A DNA stretch of 64,000 bases, taken from positions 5,127,501 to 5,191,500 of the forward strand of contig NZ_JACHNB010000001.1 of NCBI RefSeq assembly GCF_014205225.1, in the 5' to 3' direction. The number at the start of each line of letters is the position of its first letter. Within the stretch, counting starts at the first letter, position 1. Positions 35,800-43,006 of the stretch are shown piece after piece. The translations under genes were made by a program, and so were the position numbers. This DNA comes from Actinoplanes octamycinicus (GTDB taxonomy: Bacteria > Actinomycetota > Actinomycetes > Mycobacteriales > Micromonosporaceae). The notes below the pieces were generated by a model that saw nothing but the letters and a program-made list of their open reading frames with translations, searched no databases and was not told the DNA's origin.

Positions 35800-37209
35800 G
35801 TGGGTTCTCAGGCGTTCGCGGAGACGGCGAGCGATCGACGGCTGGCCGCCGGCACGGCGGTCGAGCGAGCGGTCGGCCTGCTCGCCGGGCGGGCCAGGTG
35901 CCGGGCGGTCGACGCCTACCGGCACCTGATGCGGATCGCCGCCGAGCAGCGCCGCGAGCCGGCCGAGGTGGCGGTCCGGATGCTCGGGCTGCTGGACAGC
36001 GCGGCGGGTCCCGGCCCGCTCGACCCGGCCACCGACCGGCTCGCCGCGGTGGAGCGGCTGGCCAGCCTCGGCTGGGGCGAGTGGGATCTGATCACCGGCG
36101 AGGTCTACTGGTCGCCGCAGCTCTACCGGATCTACCAGCGTGACCCGGCGCTCGGCCCGATGACCCCCGCCGAGGGGCGGCGGGTGGCGGTGGACGGCGA
36201 GCACTCGCTGCGCGAGGCGGCGCTGACCGCGTCGCGCGGATCGGATCGGTTCGAGCTGCTGACCCGGGTCCGGATCGCCGGCCGGATCCGCCGGCTGCGG
36301 ACCATCGCGGAGACCCTGCGGGACGCCGACGGCCGGCCGGTCCGCCTCTTCGGCATCGTCCAGGACGTCACCGAGCAGCAGGTCAGCGCGCAGCAGCTGG
36401 CCAAGGTGGAGCACGAGCTGGACGAGCAGCGCCGGGCCGCGGACGCCGAGCACGACCTGGCGCTGCGGCTCCAGGAGATCATCCTGCCGATCCCGGACGA
36501 GCCGATCGAGCTGCCGGGGCTCAAGGCCGCGGTCCGCTATCTGCCCGCCGGGCAGGACTCGATGGTCGGCGGCGACTGGTACCACGCGGCCGCGCTGCGC
36601 GACGGGACGGTGCTGCTCGCGGTCGGTGACGTGACCGGGCACGGCACCCAGGCGGCCAGCAACATGGCCCAGCTGCGGCACGCGCTGCGCGCGCTGACCG
36701 TGGTGGACAGCGATCCGGCCACCCTGCTCCGGCACCTCAACCGGCTCACCTGCGAGCTGGAGCGGGAGTCGCCGGAGCTGGCCGCGACCGCGGTGATCGC
36801 CCGCTTCGACCCGGCCCGCCAGGAGCTGACCTGGGCACAGGCCGGCCATCCGCCGCCACTGCTGTGCCGGGCCGGCCGCACCGCGCCGCTGAGCCGCCCG
36901 GCCGGGCCGATGCTCGGGGTGATGGAGGACGCCCGCTACGCCTCCGCGGTGACCGTCTTCCGCCCCGGCGACGTGCTGCTGCTCTACACCGACGGCCTGG
37001 TCGAGTACCGCGGGCAGAGCCTGGACGCCGGCCTGGACGCGGTGATCGGCGCGGTCGACGACGCCGTCCGCACCGCCCCCTACCAGCCGCTCGCCGAGCT
37101 GGTCGGCCGTCTGCGCCGGGCCAACCCGGACGACGACACCTGCATCCTCGCGGTCCGCCCGGCCACCGGACACACCGGCGACCTGCGCCGCCTGATGACC
37201 CGCCGCTGA
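35800..37209 (+). CDS. ANTAR-PAS-SpoIIE-type PP2C phosphatase
   Basis: A 469-residue signalling phosphatase. Domains in order: ANTAR-like RNA-binding helices about 15-65 (AVERAVGLLAGRARCRAVDA, then YRHLMRIAAEQRREPAEVA), a PAS_3 fold about 85-195 (GWGEWDLITGEVYWSPQLYR), a coiled segment, and a SpoIIE/RsbU PP2C domain about 240-465 with GGDWYHAAALRDGTVLLAVGD, GHGTQAASNM, TDGLVE and a final DDDTCILAVR, which supply the Mn-binding Asp residues. Family members dephosphorylate STAS anti-sigma antagonists. The GTG at 35800 is chosen for the GGGGAGG 7 nt upstream; an in-frame ATG at 35740 lacks one. The GlnX-like gene follows 103 bp later. Confidence 0.88.
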   Translation: MGSQAFAETASDRRLAAGTAVERAVGLLAGRARCRAVDAYRHLMRIAAEQRREPAEVAVRMLGLLDSAAGPGPLDPATDRLAAVERLASLGWGEWDLITGEVYWSPQLYRIYQRDPALGPMTPAEGRRVAVDGEHSLREAALTASRGSDRFELLTRVRIAGRIRRLRTIAETLRDADGRPVRLFGIVQDVTEQQVSAQQLAKVEHELDEQRRAADAEHDLALRLQEIILPIPDEPIELPGLKAAVRYLPAGQDSMVGGDWYHAAALRDGTVLLAVGDVTGHGTQAASNMAQLRHALRALTVVDSDPATLLRHLNRLTCELERESPELAATAVIARFDPARQELTWAQAGHPPPLLCRAGRTAPLSRPAGPMLGVMEDARYASAVTVFRPGDVLLLYTDGLVEYRGQSLDAGLDAVIGAVDDAVRTAPYQPLAELVGRLRRANPDDDTCILAVRPATGHTGDLRRLMTRR

Positions 37210-37312
37210 CCGGCTCGGTCAGTGCCACCTCCGGTGCGGACCGTGTCACGTATCGCGTTGTCGGCACCCCGTACTGTCATCGGCAGTTGTCTGTGAACCC
37301 AGGGGGTGGGCG

Positions 37313-38566
37313 TTGCCGACAGTCCTGCGCCGTCTCGCCACGCCGGACCTCTATCGCCTGATCGCGGTCGCCCTGATCGTGCTCGGCGTCGGTCTGGGTG
37401 GCACCGCGCTCGCCACGGTGCACCATCGCGCCGCGCTGACCGAGGACATCACCACGCTCAGCGGGCCGCTCAGCGTCGGCGCCCAGGAGCTCTACCGCTC
37501 GCTGTCCGACGCGGACGCGACCGCCGCCACCGCCTTCCTGAGCAACGGCGCCGAGCGGACCGAGCTGCGCCGGCGCTATCTGGACGACATCGCCCGGGCC
37601 AGCGCCGCGCTGACCGTCGCCACCCGGGACGCCGACGACGCGGACGCGGCCCGGCTCGCCGTGCTCACCGCGCAGCTGCCGGTCTACACCGGGCTGGTGG
37701 AGACCGCCCGGTCGTACAACCGGCTCGGCACCCCGCTCGGCGGGGCCTACCTGCGGGAGGCGTCCGCGCTGATGCGCCAGACGCTGCTGCCGCAGGCGCA
37801 GGGGCTGTTCGCCTCGGCGCAGGGCCGGGTCGACGGCGCGCAGCGGGACGCCACCGGGTTCCCGTGGCCGGTGCTGCTGCTCGGGGTGCTCACCGTGGCC
37901 GGGCTGGTCGGGGCGCAGGTGCTGATCGCCCGCCGGACCAACCGGGTGTTCAACGTCGGCCTGGTCGCGGCCAGTCTGGTCGCGCTGGTCGTGCTGGCCT
38001 GGTCGGCCACTGCGCTGAGCGCCGCGGCCGGCCGGGTGGACGCCGGCCGGGGCGAGGGGTCGGCGCTGGTCTCGGCGCTCGCCGACGGTCGCCGGCTGGC
38101 CCTGCAGGCCCGCGCCGACGAGGCGCTCACGCTGATCGCCCGGGGCAGCGGCGCCGCGTTCGAGAAGGACTACGTCGCGGTGATGGCCGACCTGGACCGG
38201 GTGCTCGGCACCGCGGCGGCGCACGCCCCGGCCGCCGACCGGCGGCTCATCGAGCAGGCCCGCGAGCACGCCGACCGCTGGTCCGACATGCACCGCAACC
38301 TGCGCGAGCTGGACGACCGCGGCGACTACCTGGGCGCCGTGGCGCAGGCCACGGCGACCGGCAAGACCGACCTGCCGGCCGCCTTCGAGCAGCTGGACAG
38401 CGCGATCAGCACGGCGCTGGCCACCGCGAACGAGCGGGTGGACAAGCAGGCCGGGCAGGGTGACTCGGCGTTGACCGGCTTGGAGATCGGCCTGCTGCTG
38501 CTCACCGGCGGCCTGGCCGCCGCGGTGATCCTCGGCTTCCGCCCGCGCCTCCGGGAGTACCGGTGA
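37313..38566 (+). CDS. glnX: GlnX-like membrane sensor protein
   Basis: A 417-residue membrane protein with four membrane helices (about 15-36, 184-206, 211-232, 390-411) enclosing two extracytoplasmic helical domains (about 37-180 and 235-385). This layout, and its position directly before a glutamine-binding-like lipoprotein, matches mycobacterial GlnX, which with GlnH passes extracellular Asp/Glu availability to the kinase PknG. The start appears to be TTG at 37313, preceded by AGGGGGTGGG; no ATG or GTG in frame fits better. It lies 65 bp before glnH. pknG itself is not in this window. The symbol rests on synteny and topology, not on a search. Confidence 0.65.
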   Translation: MPTVLRRLATPDLYRLIAVALIVLGVGLGGTALATVHHRAALTEDITTLSGPLSVGAQELYRSLSDADATAATAFLSNGAERTELRRRYLDDIARASAALTVATRDADDADAARLAVLTAQLPVYTGLVETARSYNRLGTPLGGAYLREASALMRQTLLPQAQGLFASAQGRVDGAQRDATGFPWPVLLLGVLTVAGLVGAQVLIARRTNRVFNVGLVAASLVALVVLAWSATALSAAAGRVDAGRGEGSALVSALADGRRLALQARADEALTLIARGSGAAFEKDYVAVMADLDRVLGTAAAHAPAADRRLIEQAREHADRWSDMHRNLRELDDRGDYLGAVAQATATGKTDLPAAFEQLDSAISTALATANERVDKQAGQGDSALTGLEIGLLLLTGGLAAAVILGFRPRLREYR

Positions 38567-38631
38567 CCACCCCGGCCCTCCGTCCCGCCGGCCCCCCGGT
38601 TCCGGCTCGACGACTACCTCGAGGAGTGCCC

Positions 38632-39612
38632 ATGAAGCCGGTCGTCGCCGCGTTCACCCTGCTCGCGCTGCTCACCCCGCTCGCCGCCTGCGGCTCGGAG
38701 GCCACCCCGCCGGCCTCCGCCGAGGGCGTCCGGGCGTCCCTGCCGCTCCCGGAGAACGTGCAGGACCCGGCCGAGATCCCGAGCGCCAAGCCGGCGCCGG
38801 ACTGCGATCCGCGGGCCAGCCTGCGCCCGGCCGGCGCGCTGCCCGCCCCCGGCAGGATGCCGGCCGGCTCGACGATGGCCAAGATCGTCGCCCGGGGCCG
38901 GTTGATCGTCGGCATCGACCAGAACGCGTACCTGTTCGGCTACCGCGACCCGAACACCGGGGACCTGGTCGGCTTCGAGATCGACATCGCCCGGGCGATG
39001 GCCCAGGCGATCTTCGGGGACGCCAAGAAGATCCAGTTCCTGGCGATCACCACGGCCGACCGGATCCCGGTGCTGCAGAACGGGAAGGCCGACATGGTGG
39101 TCCGGACCATGTCGATGACCTGTGAGCGCTGGCAGCAGGTGTCGTTCTCCACCGAGTACCTGACCTCGCACCAGCGCCTGCTGGTCCGCAAGGGCTCCGG
39201 GATCAAGGAGTTCACCGACCTGGGCGGCCGCAAGGTCTGCGCCACCCGGGGAAGCACCAGCATCGTCACCATCGCCGAACAGCCGTCCAAGCCGATCCCG
39301 GTGGCCACCGACAGCACCCTGGACTGCCTGGTCATGCTCCAGCAGGGCCAGGTGGACGCGGTGTCCACGATCGACGTGCTGCTGGCCGGCCTGGCCGCGC
39401 AGGACCCGAGCACCGAGGTGGTCGGCAAGGACAGCTCGAACGAGCCGTCCGGCGTCGGCATCTCGAAGAACTCGCCCGACCTGGTCCGCTTCGCCAACGG
39501 CGTCCTGGAGAAGATGCGCGCCGACGGCTCCTGGACCACCATCTACAACCGCTGGCTGCGTCAGCCCCTCGGCCCGGCCCCGGCACCCCCGGCCCCGGTC
39601 TACCGCGACTGA
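38632..39612 (+). CDS. glnH: GlnH-like amino-acid-binding lipoprotein
   Basis: A 326-residue lipoprotein with type 3 solute-binding fold. The signal peptide ends in the lipobox LAAC near residue 20 (LLTPLAACGS). After a Pro/Ala linker the SBP domain starts TMAKIVARGRLIVGIDQNAYLFGY near 83, with YRDPNTGDLVGFEIDIARAM, MVVRTMSMTCERWQQVSFST (family S/T-rich ligand residues and a Cys), and a closing WTTIYNRWL. It should bind a polar amino acid outside the membrane. It follows the GlnX-like gene as in mycobacteria and corynebacteria. Its 3' end overlaps the convergent MFS gene by 13 bp. ATG 38632 with GAGGAG upstream. Confidence 0.85.
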   Translation: MKPVVAAFTLLALLTPLAACGSEATPPASAEGVRASLPLPENVQDPAEIPSAKPAPDCDPRASLRPAGALPAPGRMPAGSTMAKIVARGRLIVGIDQNAYLFGYRDPNTGDLVGFEIDIARAMAQAIFGDAKKIQFLAITTADRIPVLQNGKADMVVRTMSMTCERWQQVSFSTEYLTSHQRLLVRKGSGIKEFTDLGGRKVCATRGSTSIVTIAEQPSKPIPVATDSTLDCLVMLQQGQVDAVSTIDVLLAGLAAQDPSTEVVGKDSSNEPSGVGISKNSPDLVRFANGVLEKMRADGSWTTIYNRWLRQPLGPAPAPPAPVYRD

Positions 39613-41147
39613 CCGATGCCCGCGCCGGCCGGCCCGTCGCCGGGCGCCACCGGATCCGGTGTGGCCGGCCGGGCCGCGGGCACAGCCGGCGGCGGAGAGG
39701 CCGTGGCGGAAGGTTCGTCTGGCTGAGCCGGGGGTGTCGCCGGGGCCGGTTGGCGCAGGCGGGTGGCGAGCAGGGCGGACAGGAGCATCAGGACCGCCGC
39801 GGCCGCGAAGACGGTGTCCACGCCGGCGGTCAGGGCCTCCGGCGTGGCGGCCGACGCGGCGACCGGCAGGCCGCCGGATCGGGACCGGATGACGGCGGTC
39901 AGCAGGGAGCCGAAGGCGGCCGCGCCGATCGCGCCGCCCAGCGACTGGAAGAACCGGACGCCGGTGGTGGCCGCCCCGAGCTGGTGCCGCGGCGCGGCCC
40001 GCTGCACCACCATGATCAGCTTGCCGAGGAGCTGGCCGAAGCCGATGCCGAGCAGGACCAGTTCGGCGCGGATCAGCCACAGTGGGGTGCCGGTCCGGGT
40101 GAGCGCGAGCGCTCCCAGGGCCAGCGCCGCGCAGCCGGTCCCGGCCACCATGGTGGTCCGCAGCGACCAGCCCAGCCGGGCCAGGGCGATGCCGGACAGC
40201 GCGATCCCGGCGGCCAGGAACGCCGGGTAGGTGCCCGCCGCGCCGGCGCTGATCCCCCGGCCGACCTGCAGGTAGACCATCAGGTAGACCATCACGCCGA
40301 CCAGCGCCATGCCGACCAGCGCCTGGATCACGAAGCTGTCCCGGACGGCGGCGATCCGGAACAGGCCGGGCGGCAGGATCGGGTCCGGGCTGCGCCGCTG
40401 CCACCACAGGAAGGCGGCCAGGCAGGCGACCGCGGCGGCGGCCAGACCGAGGACGGCCGGCGACGACCACGGGTAGCGCTCGCCGCCCCAGTCGCAGACC
40501 AGCAGCAGGGCCGCCGCGAACCCGCCGACCAGGGCCGCGCCGGGCAGGTCGAGGTGGGTGCCGGCGCCGTGCCGGGGGAGCCGCAGCACGATCAGGGCGC
40601 CGGTCAGGATCAGCGCGCCGAGCGGCACGTTGACGTAGAAGATCCAGCGCCACTCCCCGTGGTCGGCGAAGAACCCACCGATCAGCGGGCCGATCGCCAT
40701 GCCGAACCCGCCGACCAGCCCGGCCACCCCACCCGGGCCGTGCCGGTCACCGGGCCGGCGCAGCTGCGCCATCACCACCATGGAGACGCTCATCAGGCCG
40801 CCCGCGCCCAGCCCCTGCACCGCCCGGAAGGCGATCAGCTGGCCCATCGTCTGCGCCGCCCCGCAGAGCACCGAGCCGATCAGGAACAGCAGCACGGTGC
40901 CGAGGAAAACCCGTTTCGGCCCCCAGGCGTCGCACAACCGCCCGTAGAGCGGCAGCACCACGGTGGCCGCCAGGGTGAACGCGGCCACCAGCCAGGCGAC
41001 CTGGTCGACGCCGTGCACCGGGTCCAGGTCGCGGACGATCGGGACGATCGCCGCGGACACGATGTTCTGATCCAGGATCGCCAGCACGATCGTCGCCAGG
41101 CACAGGGCCATGCCGATCGCGCGTTCCACTCTGCTCATCTCGGTCAT
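39600..41147 (-). CDS. MFS drug exporter, DHA2 (EmrB/QacA) family
   Basis: A 515-residue transporter with about 14 membrane helices, a proton-driven exporter of hydrophobic compounds. DHA2 motifs: ILDQNIVSAAIVPIV in helix 1 (motif D1), LPLYGRLCDAWGPKRVF (motif A), FRAVQGLGAGGLMS (motif B), and GGFGMAIGPLIGGFFADHGEWRWIFYVNVPLG (written in parts: motif C then WRWIFYVNVPLG). The C-terminal tail after about 455 is a Pro/Ala-rich cytoplasmic stretch. It is divergent from a TetR gene that presumably represses it. Start at 41147: -35 TTGACC, 18 bp, -10 TACGGT, then six bases to the ATG, so leaderless. Confidence 0.93.
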   Translation of the reverse strand: MTEMSRVERAIGMALCLATIVLAILDQNIVSAAIVPIVRDLDPVHGVDQVAWLVAAFTLAATVVLPLYGRLCDAWGPKRVFLGTVLLFLIGSVLCGAAQTMGQLIAFRAVQGLGAGGLMSVSMVVMAQLRRPGDRHGPGGVAGLVGGFGMAIGPLIGGFFADHGEWRWIFYVNVPLGALILTGALIVLRLPRHGAGTHLDLPGAALVGGFAAALLLVCDWGGERYPWSSPAVLGLAAAAVACLAAFLWWQRRSPDPILPPGLFRIAAVRDSFVIQALVGMALVGVMVYLMVYLQVGRGISAGAAGTYPAFLAAGIALSGIALARLGWSLRTTMVAGTGCAALALGALALTRTGTPLWLIRAELVLLGIGFGQLLGKLIMVVQRAAPRHQLGAATTGVRFFQSLGGAIGAAAFGSLLTAVIRSRSGGLPVAASAATPEALTAGVDTVFAAAAVLMLLSALLATRLRQPAPATPPAQPDEPSATASPPPAVPAARPATPDPVAPGDGPAGAGIGQSR

Positions 41148-41153
41148 GCTCCG

Positions 41154-41219
41154 ACCGTACGGAAGAATTTTGGTCTCGGTCAAGGTTTTGTCTGCGACCA
41201 AATTTGACTCTGGTAAAGT
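41154..41219. promoter_or_regulatory. Divergent promoters and operator of the MFS/TetR pair
   Basis: Minus strand: -35 TTGACC (41178-41183), 18-bp spacer, -10 TACGGT (41154-41159). Plus strand: -10 TAAAGT (41214-41219), six bases before the TetR ATG. Between them TTTGGTC (41169-41175) and GACCAAA (41196-41202) form an inverted repeat that would block the MFS promoter when bound. This AT-rich patch stands out from its surroundings. Confidence 0.6.
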
Positions 41220-41225
41220 TCCGGC

Positions 41226-41864
41226 ATGGACGTCGGCCTTCGGGAACGCAAGAAGCTGGAGACCCGCCGGGTGCTCTGGGAGACCGCGCTGGACCTGTTC
41301 GCCGAGCGCGGCTTCGACAACGTCGCGATGGCCGAGATCGCCGCCGCGGCGAACGTCTCCAAGACCACCGTCTTCAACTACTTCGGCAGCAAGGAAGACC
41401 TGGTCATGAGCCCGGTCGAGGAGCACCTCGACGAGCCGGCCCGGGTCGTCCGGGACCGGGCGCCGGGCGAGTCGCCGGTGGCCGCGCTGCGCCGGCACTT
41501 TCTCGCCGCGCTCGCCGCCCGGGACGCCGCGACCGGGATCAGCGACCAACCCAACGTGCTGCGGGTGCAGCGCCTGATCACCAGCACCCCGGCGCTGCTG
41601 CCGCGGCTCTACACCGCCGCCGCGCGCACCCAGGAGCTGCTCGCCGCCGAGCTGGCGACGGTGCTCGACGAGCCGACCGCGCGGCTGGCCGCGGCGCAGA
41701 TCGCCGCCACCCGGATGGTGCTGGTGATCGAGAACCGGGACCGGGTGCTGGCCGGCGAGCCGGCCGACCAGGTCTACCCGGGGGCGGTCAGCCGGGCCGC
41801 CCGGGCCTTCGACCTGCTCGACGGGGGGTTAGCGGTGCTCTTTCATCAGGTGGACCAGGGTTAG
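41226..41864 (+). CDS. TetR-family repressor of the adjacent exporter
   Basis: A 212-residue TetR protein. HTH: RRVLWETALDLFAERGFDNV, MAEIAAAANVSKTTVFNYFG near residues 36-55, then SKEDLVMSP. The C-terminal domain carries the ligand pocket and ends DQG after AVLFHQVD. It is transcribed divergently from the MFS exporter gene with 78 bp between starts, the classic layout for efflux control. Its last 36 bp overlap the convergent GNAT gene. ATG 41226 with -10 TAAAGT six bases upstream suggests a leaderless transcript. Confidence 0.92.
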   Translation: MDVGLRERKKLETRRVLWETALDLFAERGFDNVAMAEIAAAANVSKTTVFNYFGSKEDLVMSPVEEHLDEPARVVRDRAPGESPVAALRRHFLAALAARDAATGISDQPNVLRVQRLITSTPALLPRLYTAAARTQELLAAELATVLDEPTARLAAAQIAATRMVLVIENRDRVLAGEPADQVYPGAVSRAARAFDLLDGGLAVLFHQVDQG

Positions 41865-42296
41865 GTCGAGGCGGATCTGCTCGCGGTGCGTCTCGGCGTA
41901 ACCGGCGCGCTGGTAGAGCCGGATGTTGCCGTCGCTGAGATGGCCGGTGAAGAGGGCGAACCACTCGGCCCGCCCGTCGGCGGCGGCCTCGATCGCGGCC
42001 AGCAGCCGGGTGCCGACGCCGCGGCCCTGCTGGTCCGGGGCGACCACCAGGCGGCCGATCCGCAGCACCGGACCGTCCAGTTTGCCGCGGACCGCGCCGA
42101 CGATCCGGTGGCCGAGGACGGCCTTCACCGAGTGATCCTCGGCCAGTTCGGCGGTCAGCTCGTCCAGGGTCTGGGTCAGCGCCGGCAGATGCGGGTCGTC
42201 GTAGAGCTGCGCCTCGACCACGTAGGCGGCCCGCTGGAGGGTGAGGATCTCGCCGGCGTCGGCCGGGCCCGCCGGGCCGTACACGATCTCAGCCAT
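41829..42296 (-). CDS. GNAT-family N-acetyltransferase
   Basis: A 155-residue acetyl-CoA-dependent acetyltransferase. Motif A with the pyrophosphate loop is visible as IGRLVVAPDQQGRGVGTRLLA near residues 82-101 (Q/RxxGxG/A), preceded by GHRIVGAVRGKL (strand 4), and followed by FTGHLSDGNIRLYQRAGYAE near 116-135, typical GNAT motif B. The substrate is unknown. The ATG at 42296 gives a standard N-terminus (MAEIVYGPAGPAD); another ATG at 42305 has GGAGG only three bases away and could be used. It overlaps TetR at the 3' end by 36 bp and is divergent from the NUDIX gene. Confidence 0.88.
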   Translation of the reverse strand: MAEIVYGPAGPADAGEILTLQRAAYVVEAQLYDDPHLPALTQTLDELTAELAEDHSVKAVLGHRIVGAVRGKLDGPVLRIGRLVVAPDQQGRGVGTRLLAAIEAAADGRAEWFALFTGHLSDGNIRLYQRAGYAETHREQIRLDLTLVHLMKEHR

Positions 42297-42341
42297 GCGC
42301 CCCATGATCCTCCGTGCCGCCCGGTTTGACAGGATGTCCCG

Positions 42342-42773
42342 GTGAAACCCTCGGTGTCCTGTGTCTTCGTCTGCCACGACGGGGCCGGTCGGATCCTGCT
42401 GGCCCAGCGCTCGGCGCGGGCCCGCGACGAACCCGGCGCCTGGGACTGCGGGGCGGGCGCGCTCGAGTTCGGCGAGACCTTCGAGGAGGCGGTCACCCGC
42501 GAGGTCGTCGAGGAGTACGTCGCGGCGCCCCTGGAGATCACCCAGCTCGGGGTGCGCAACGTGCTGCGGGCCGATCCGCCGTCGCACTGGGTGGCGGTGG
42601 TCTTCGCGGTGCGGGTCGACCCGGCCGCGGTCCGGATCGGCGAGCCGCACAAGTTCGACGAACTGACCTGGTGCACGCCGGACGCGCTGCCGAGTCCCCG
42701 GCACTCCCAGCTCGCCGAGACCCTCGCCCTGCTGACGGCCGCCGCCCCGGGCACGGTCCCCGGCTGGTCCTGA
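42342..42773 (+). CDS. NUDIX hydrolase
   Basis: A 143-residue NUDIX domain that should hydrolyse a nucleoside diphosphate derivative. The Nudix box is complete: GALEFGETFEEAVTREVVEE at about 38-57 (G-x5-E-x7-R-E-U-x-E-E). Upstream QRSARARDEPGAWDCGAG is like MutT/NUDT-type substrate loops. The C-terminus ends PGTVPGWS, and the last codons are provided by the palindromic repeat at 42761-42815, so the repeat has likely altered the C-terminus. The GTG at 42342 is preceded by CAGGA. Divergent from the GNAT gene. Confidence 0.9.
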   Translation: MKPSVSCVFVCHDGAGRILLAQRSARARDEPGAWDCGAGALEFGETFEEAVTREVVEEYVAAPLEITQLGVRNVLRADPPSHWVAVVFAVRVDPAAVRIGEPHKFDELTWCTPDALPSPRHSQLAETLALLTAAAPGTVPGWS

Positions 42774-42815
42774 CGGGTGTCTCAAGCACGCCGAGACACC
42801 CGTGAGCGCCAGCCG
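42761..42815. repeat. Palindromic repeat copy overlapping the NUDIX stop codon
   Basis: Imperfect arms CGGCTGGTCCTGACGGGTGT and its near complement ending CCAGCCG flank a loop around AAGCACG. It is of the same family as 1204-1436 and 25861-26022, including the flanking CACGGTCC and CGACCG. The NUDIX stop TGA lies inside the left arm. Confidence 0.85.
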
Positions 42816-42852
42816 ACGACCGCGAGCGGTTCGCTTCGGGTGCGGGGACGGG

Positions 42853-42907
42853 TTTTCGGTACGCCGGAAGTGCCGCCCGCACGGCCGGGCCGCGGGCGTA
42901 CCGGAAA
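42853..42907. repeat. Inverted repeat with CGTACCGGAAA arms
   Basis: TTTTCGGTACGCC (42853-42865) and GGCGTACCGGAAA (42895-42907) are complementary except for one insertion, enclosing 29 bp. It defines the second repeat family, other members of which lie near 1511, 8097, 8153, 8672, 18556, 33622, 52695 and 58393. The gap 42774-43006 otherwise holds nothing recognisable. Confidence 0.7.
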
Positions 42908-42992
42908 GCGGCGGCCGCGAGAAACAGCGGACCTCGCGCGGAGGCCGGGTCCGGGTCCGGCTCGGGGCGTCGCCGGGATCGCGGGCGGCGAC

Positions 42993-42998
42993 TAGCCT
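42993..42998 (+). promoter_or_regulatory. -10 box for the SARP gene
   Basis: TAGCCT lies eight bases before the ATG at 43007 and no ribosome site intervenes; leaderless start likely. Confidence 0.4.
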
Positions 42999-43006
42999 CG
43001 GCGTCG

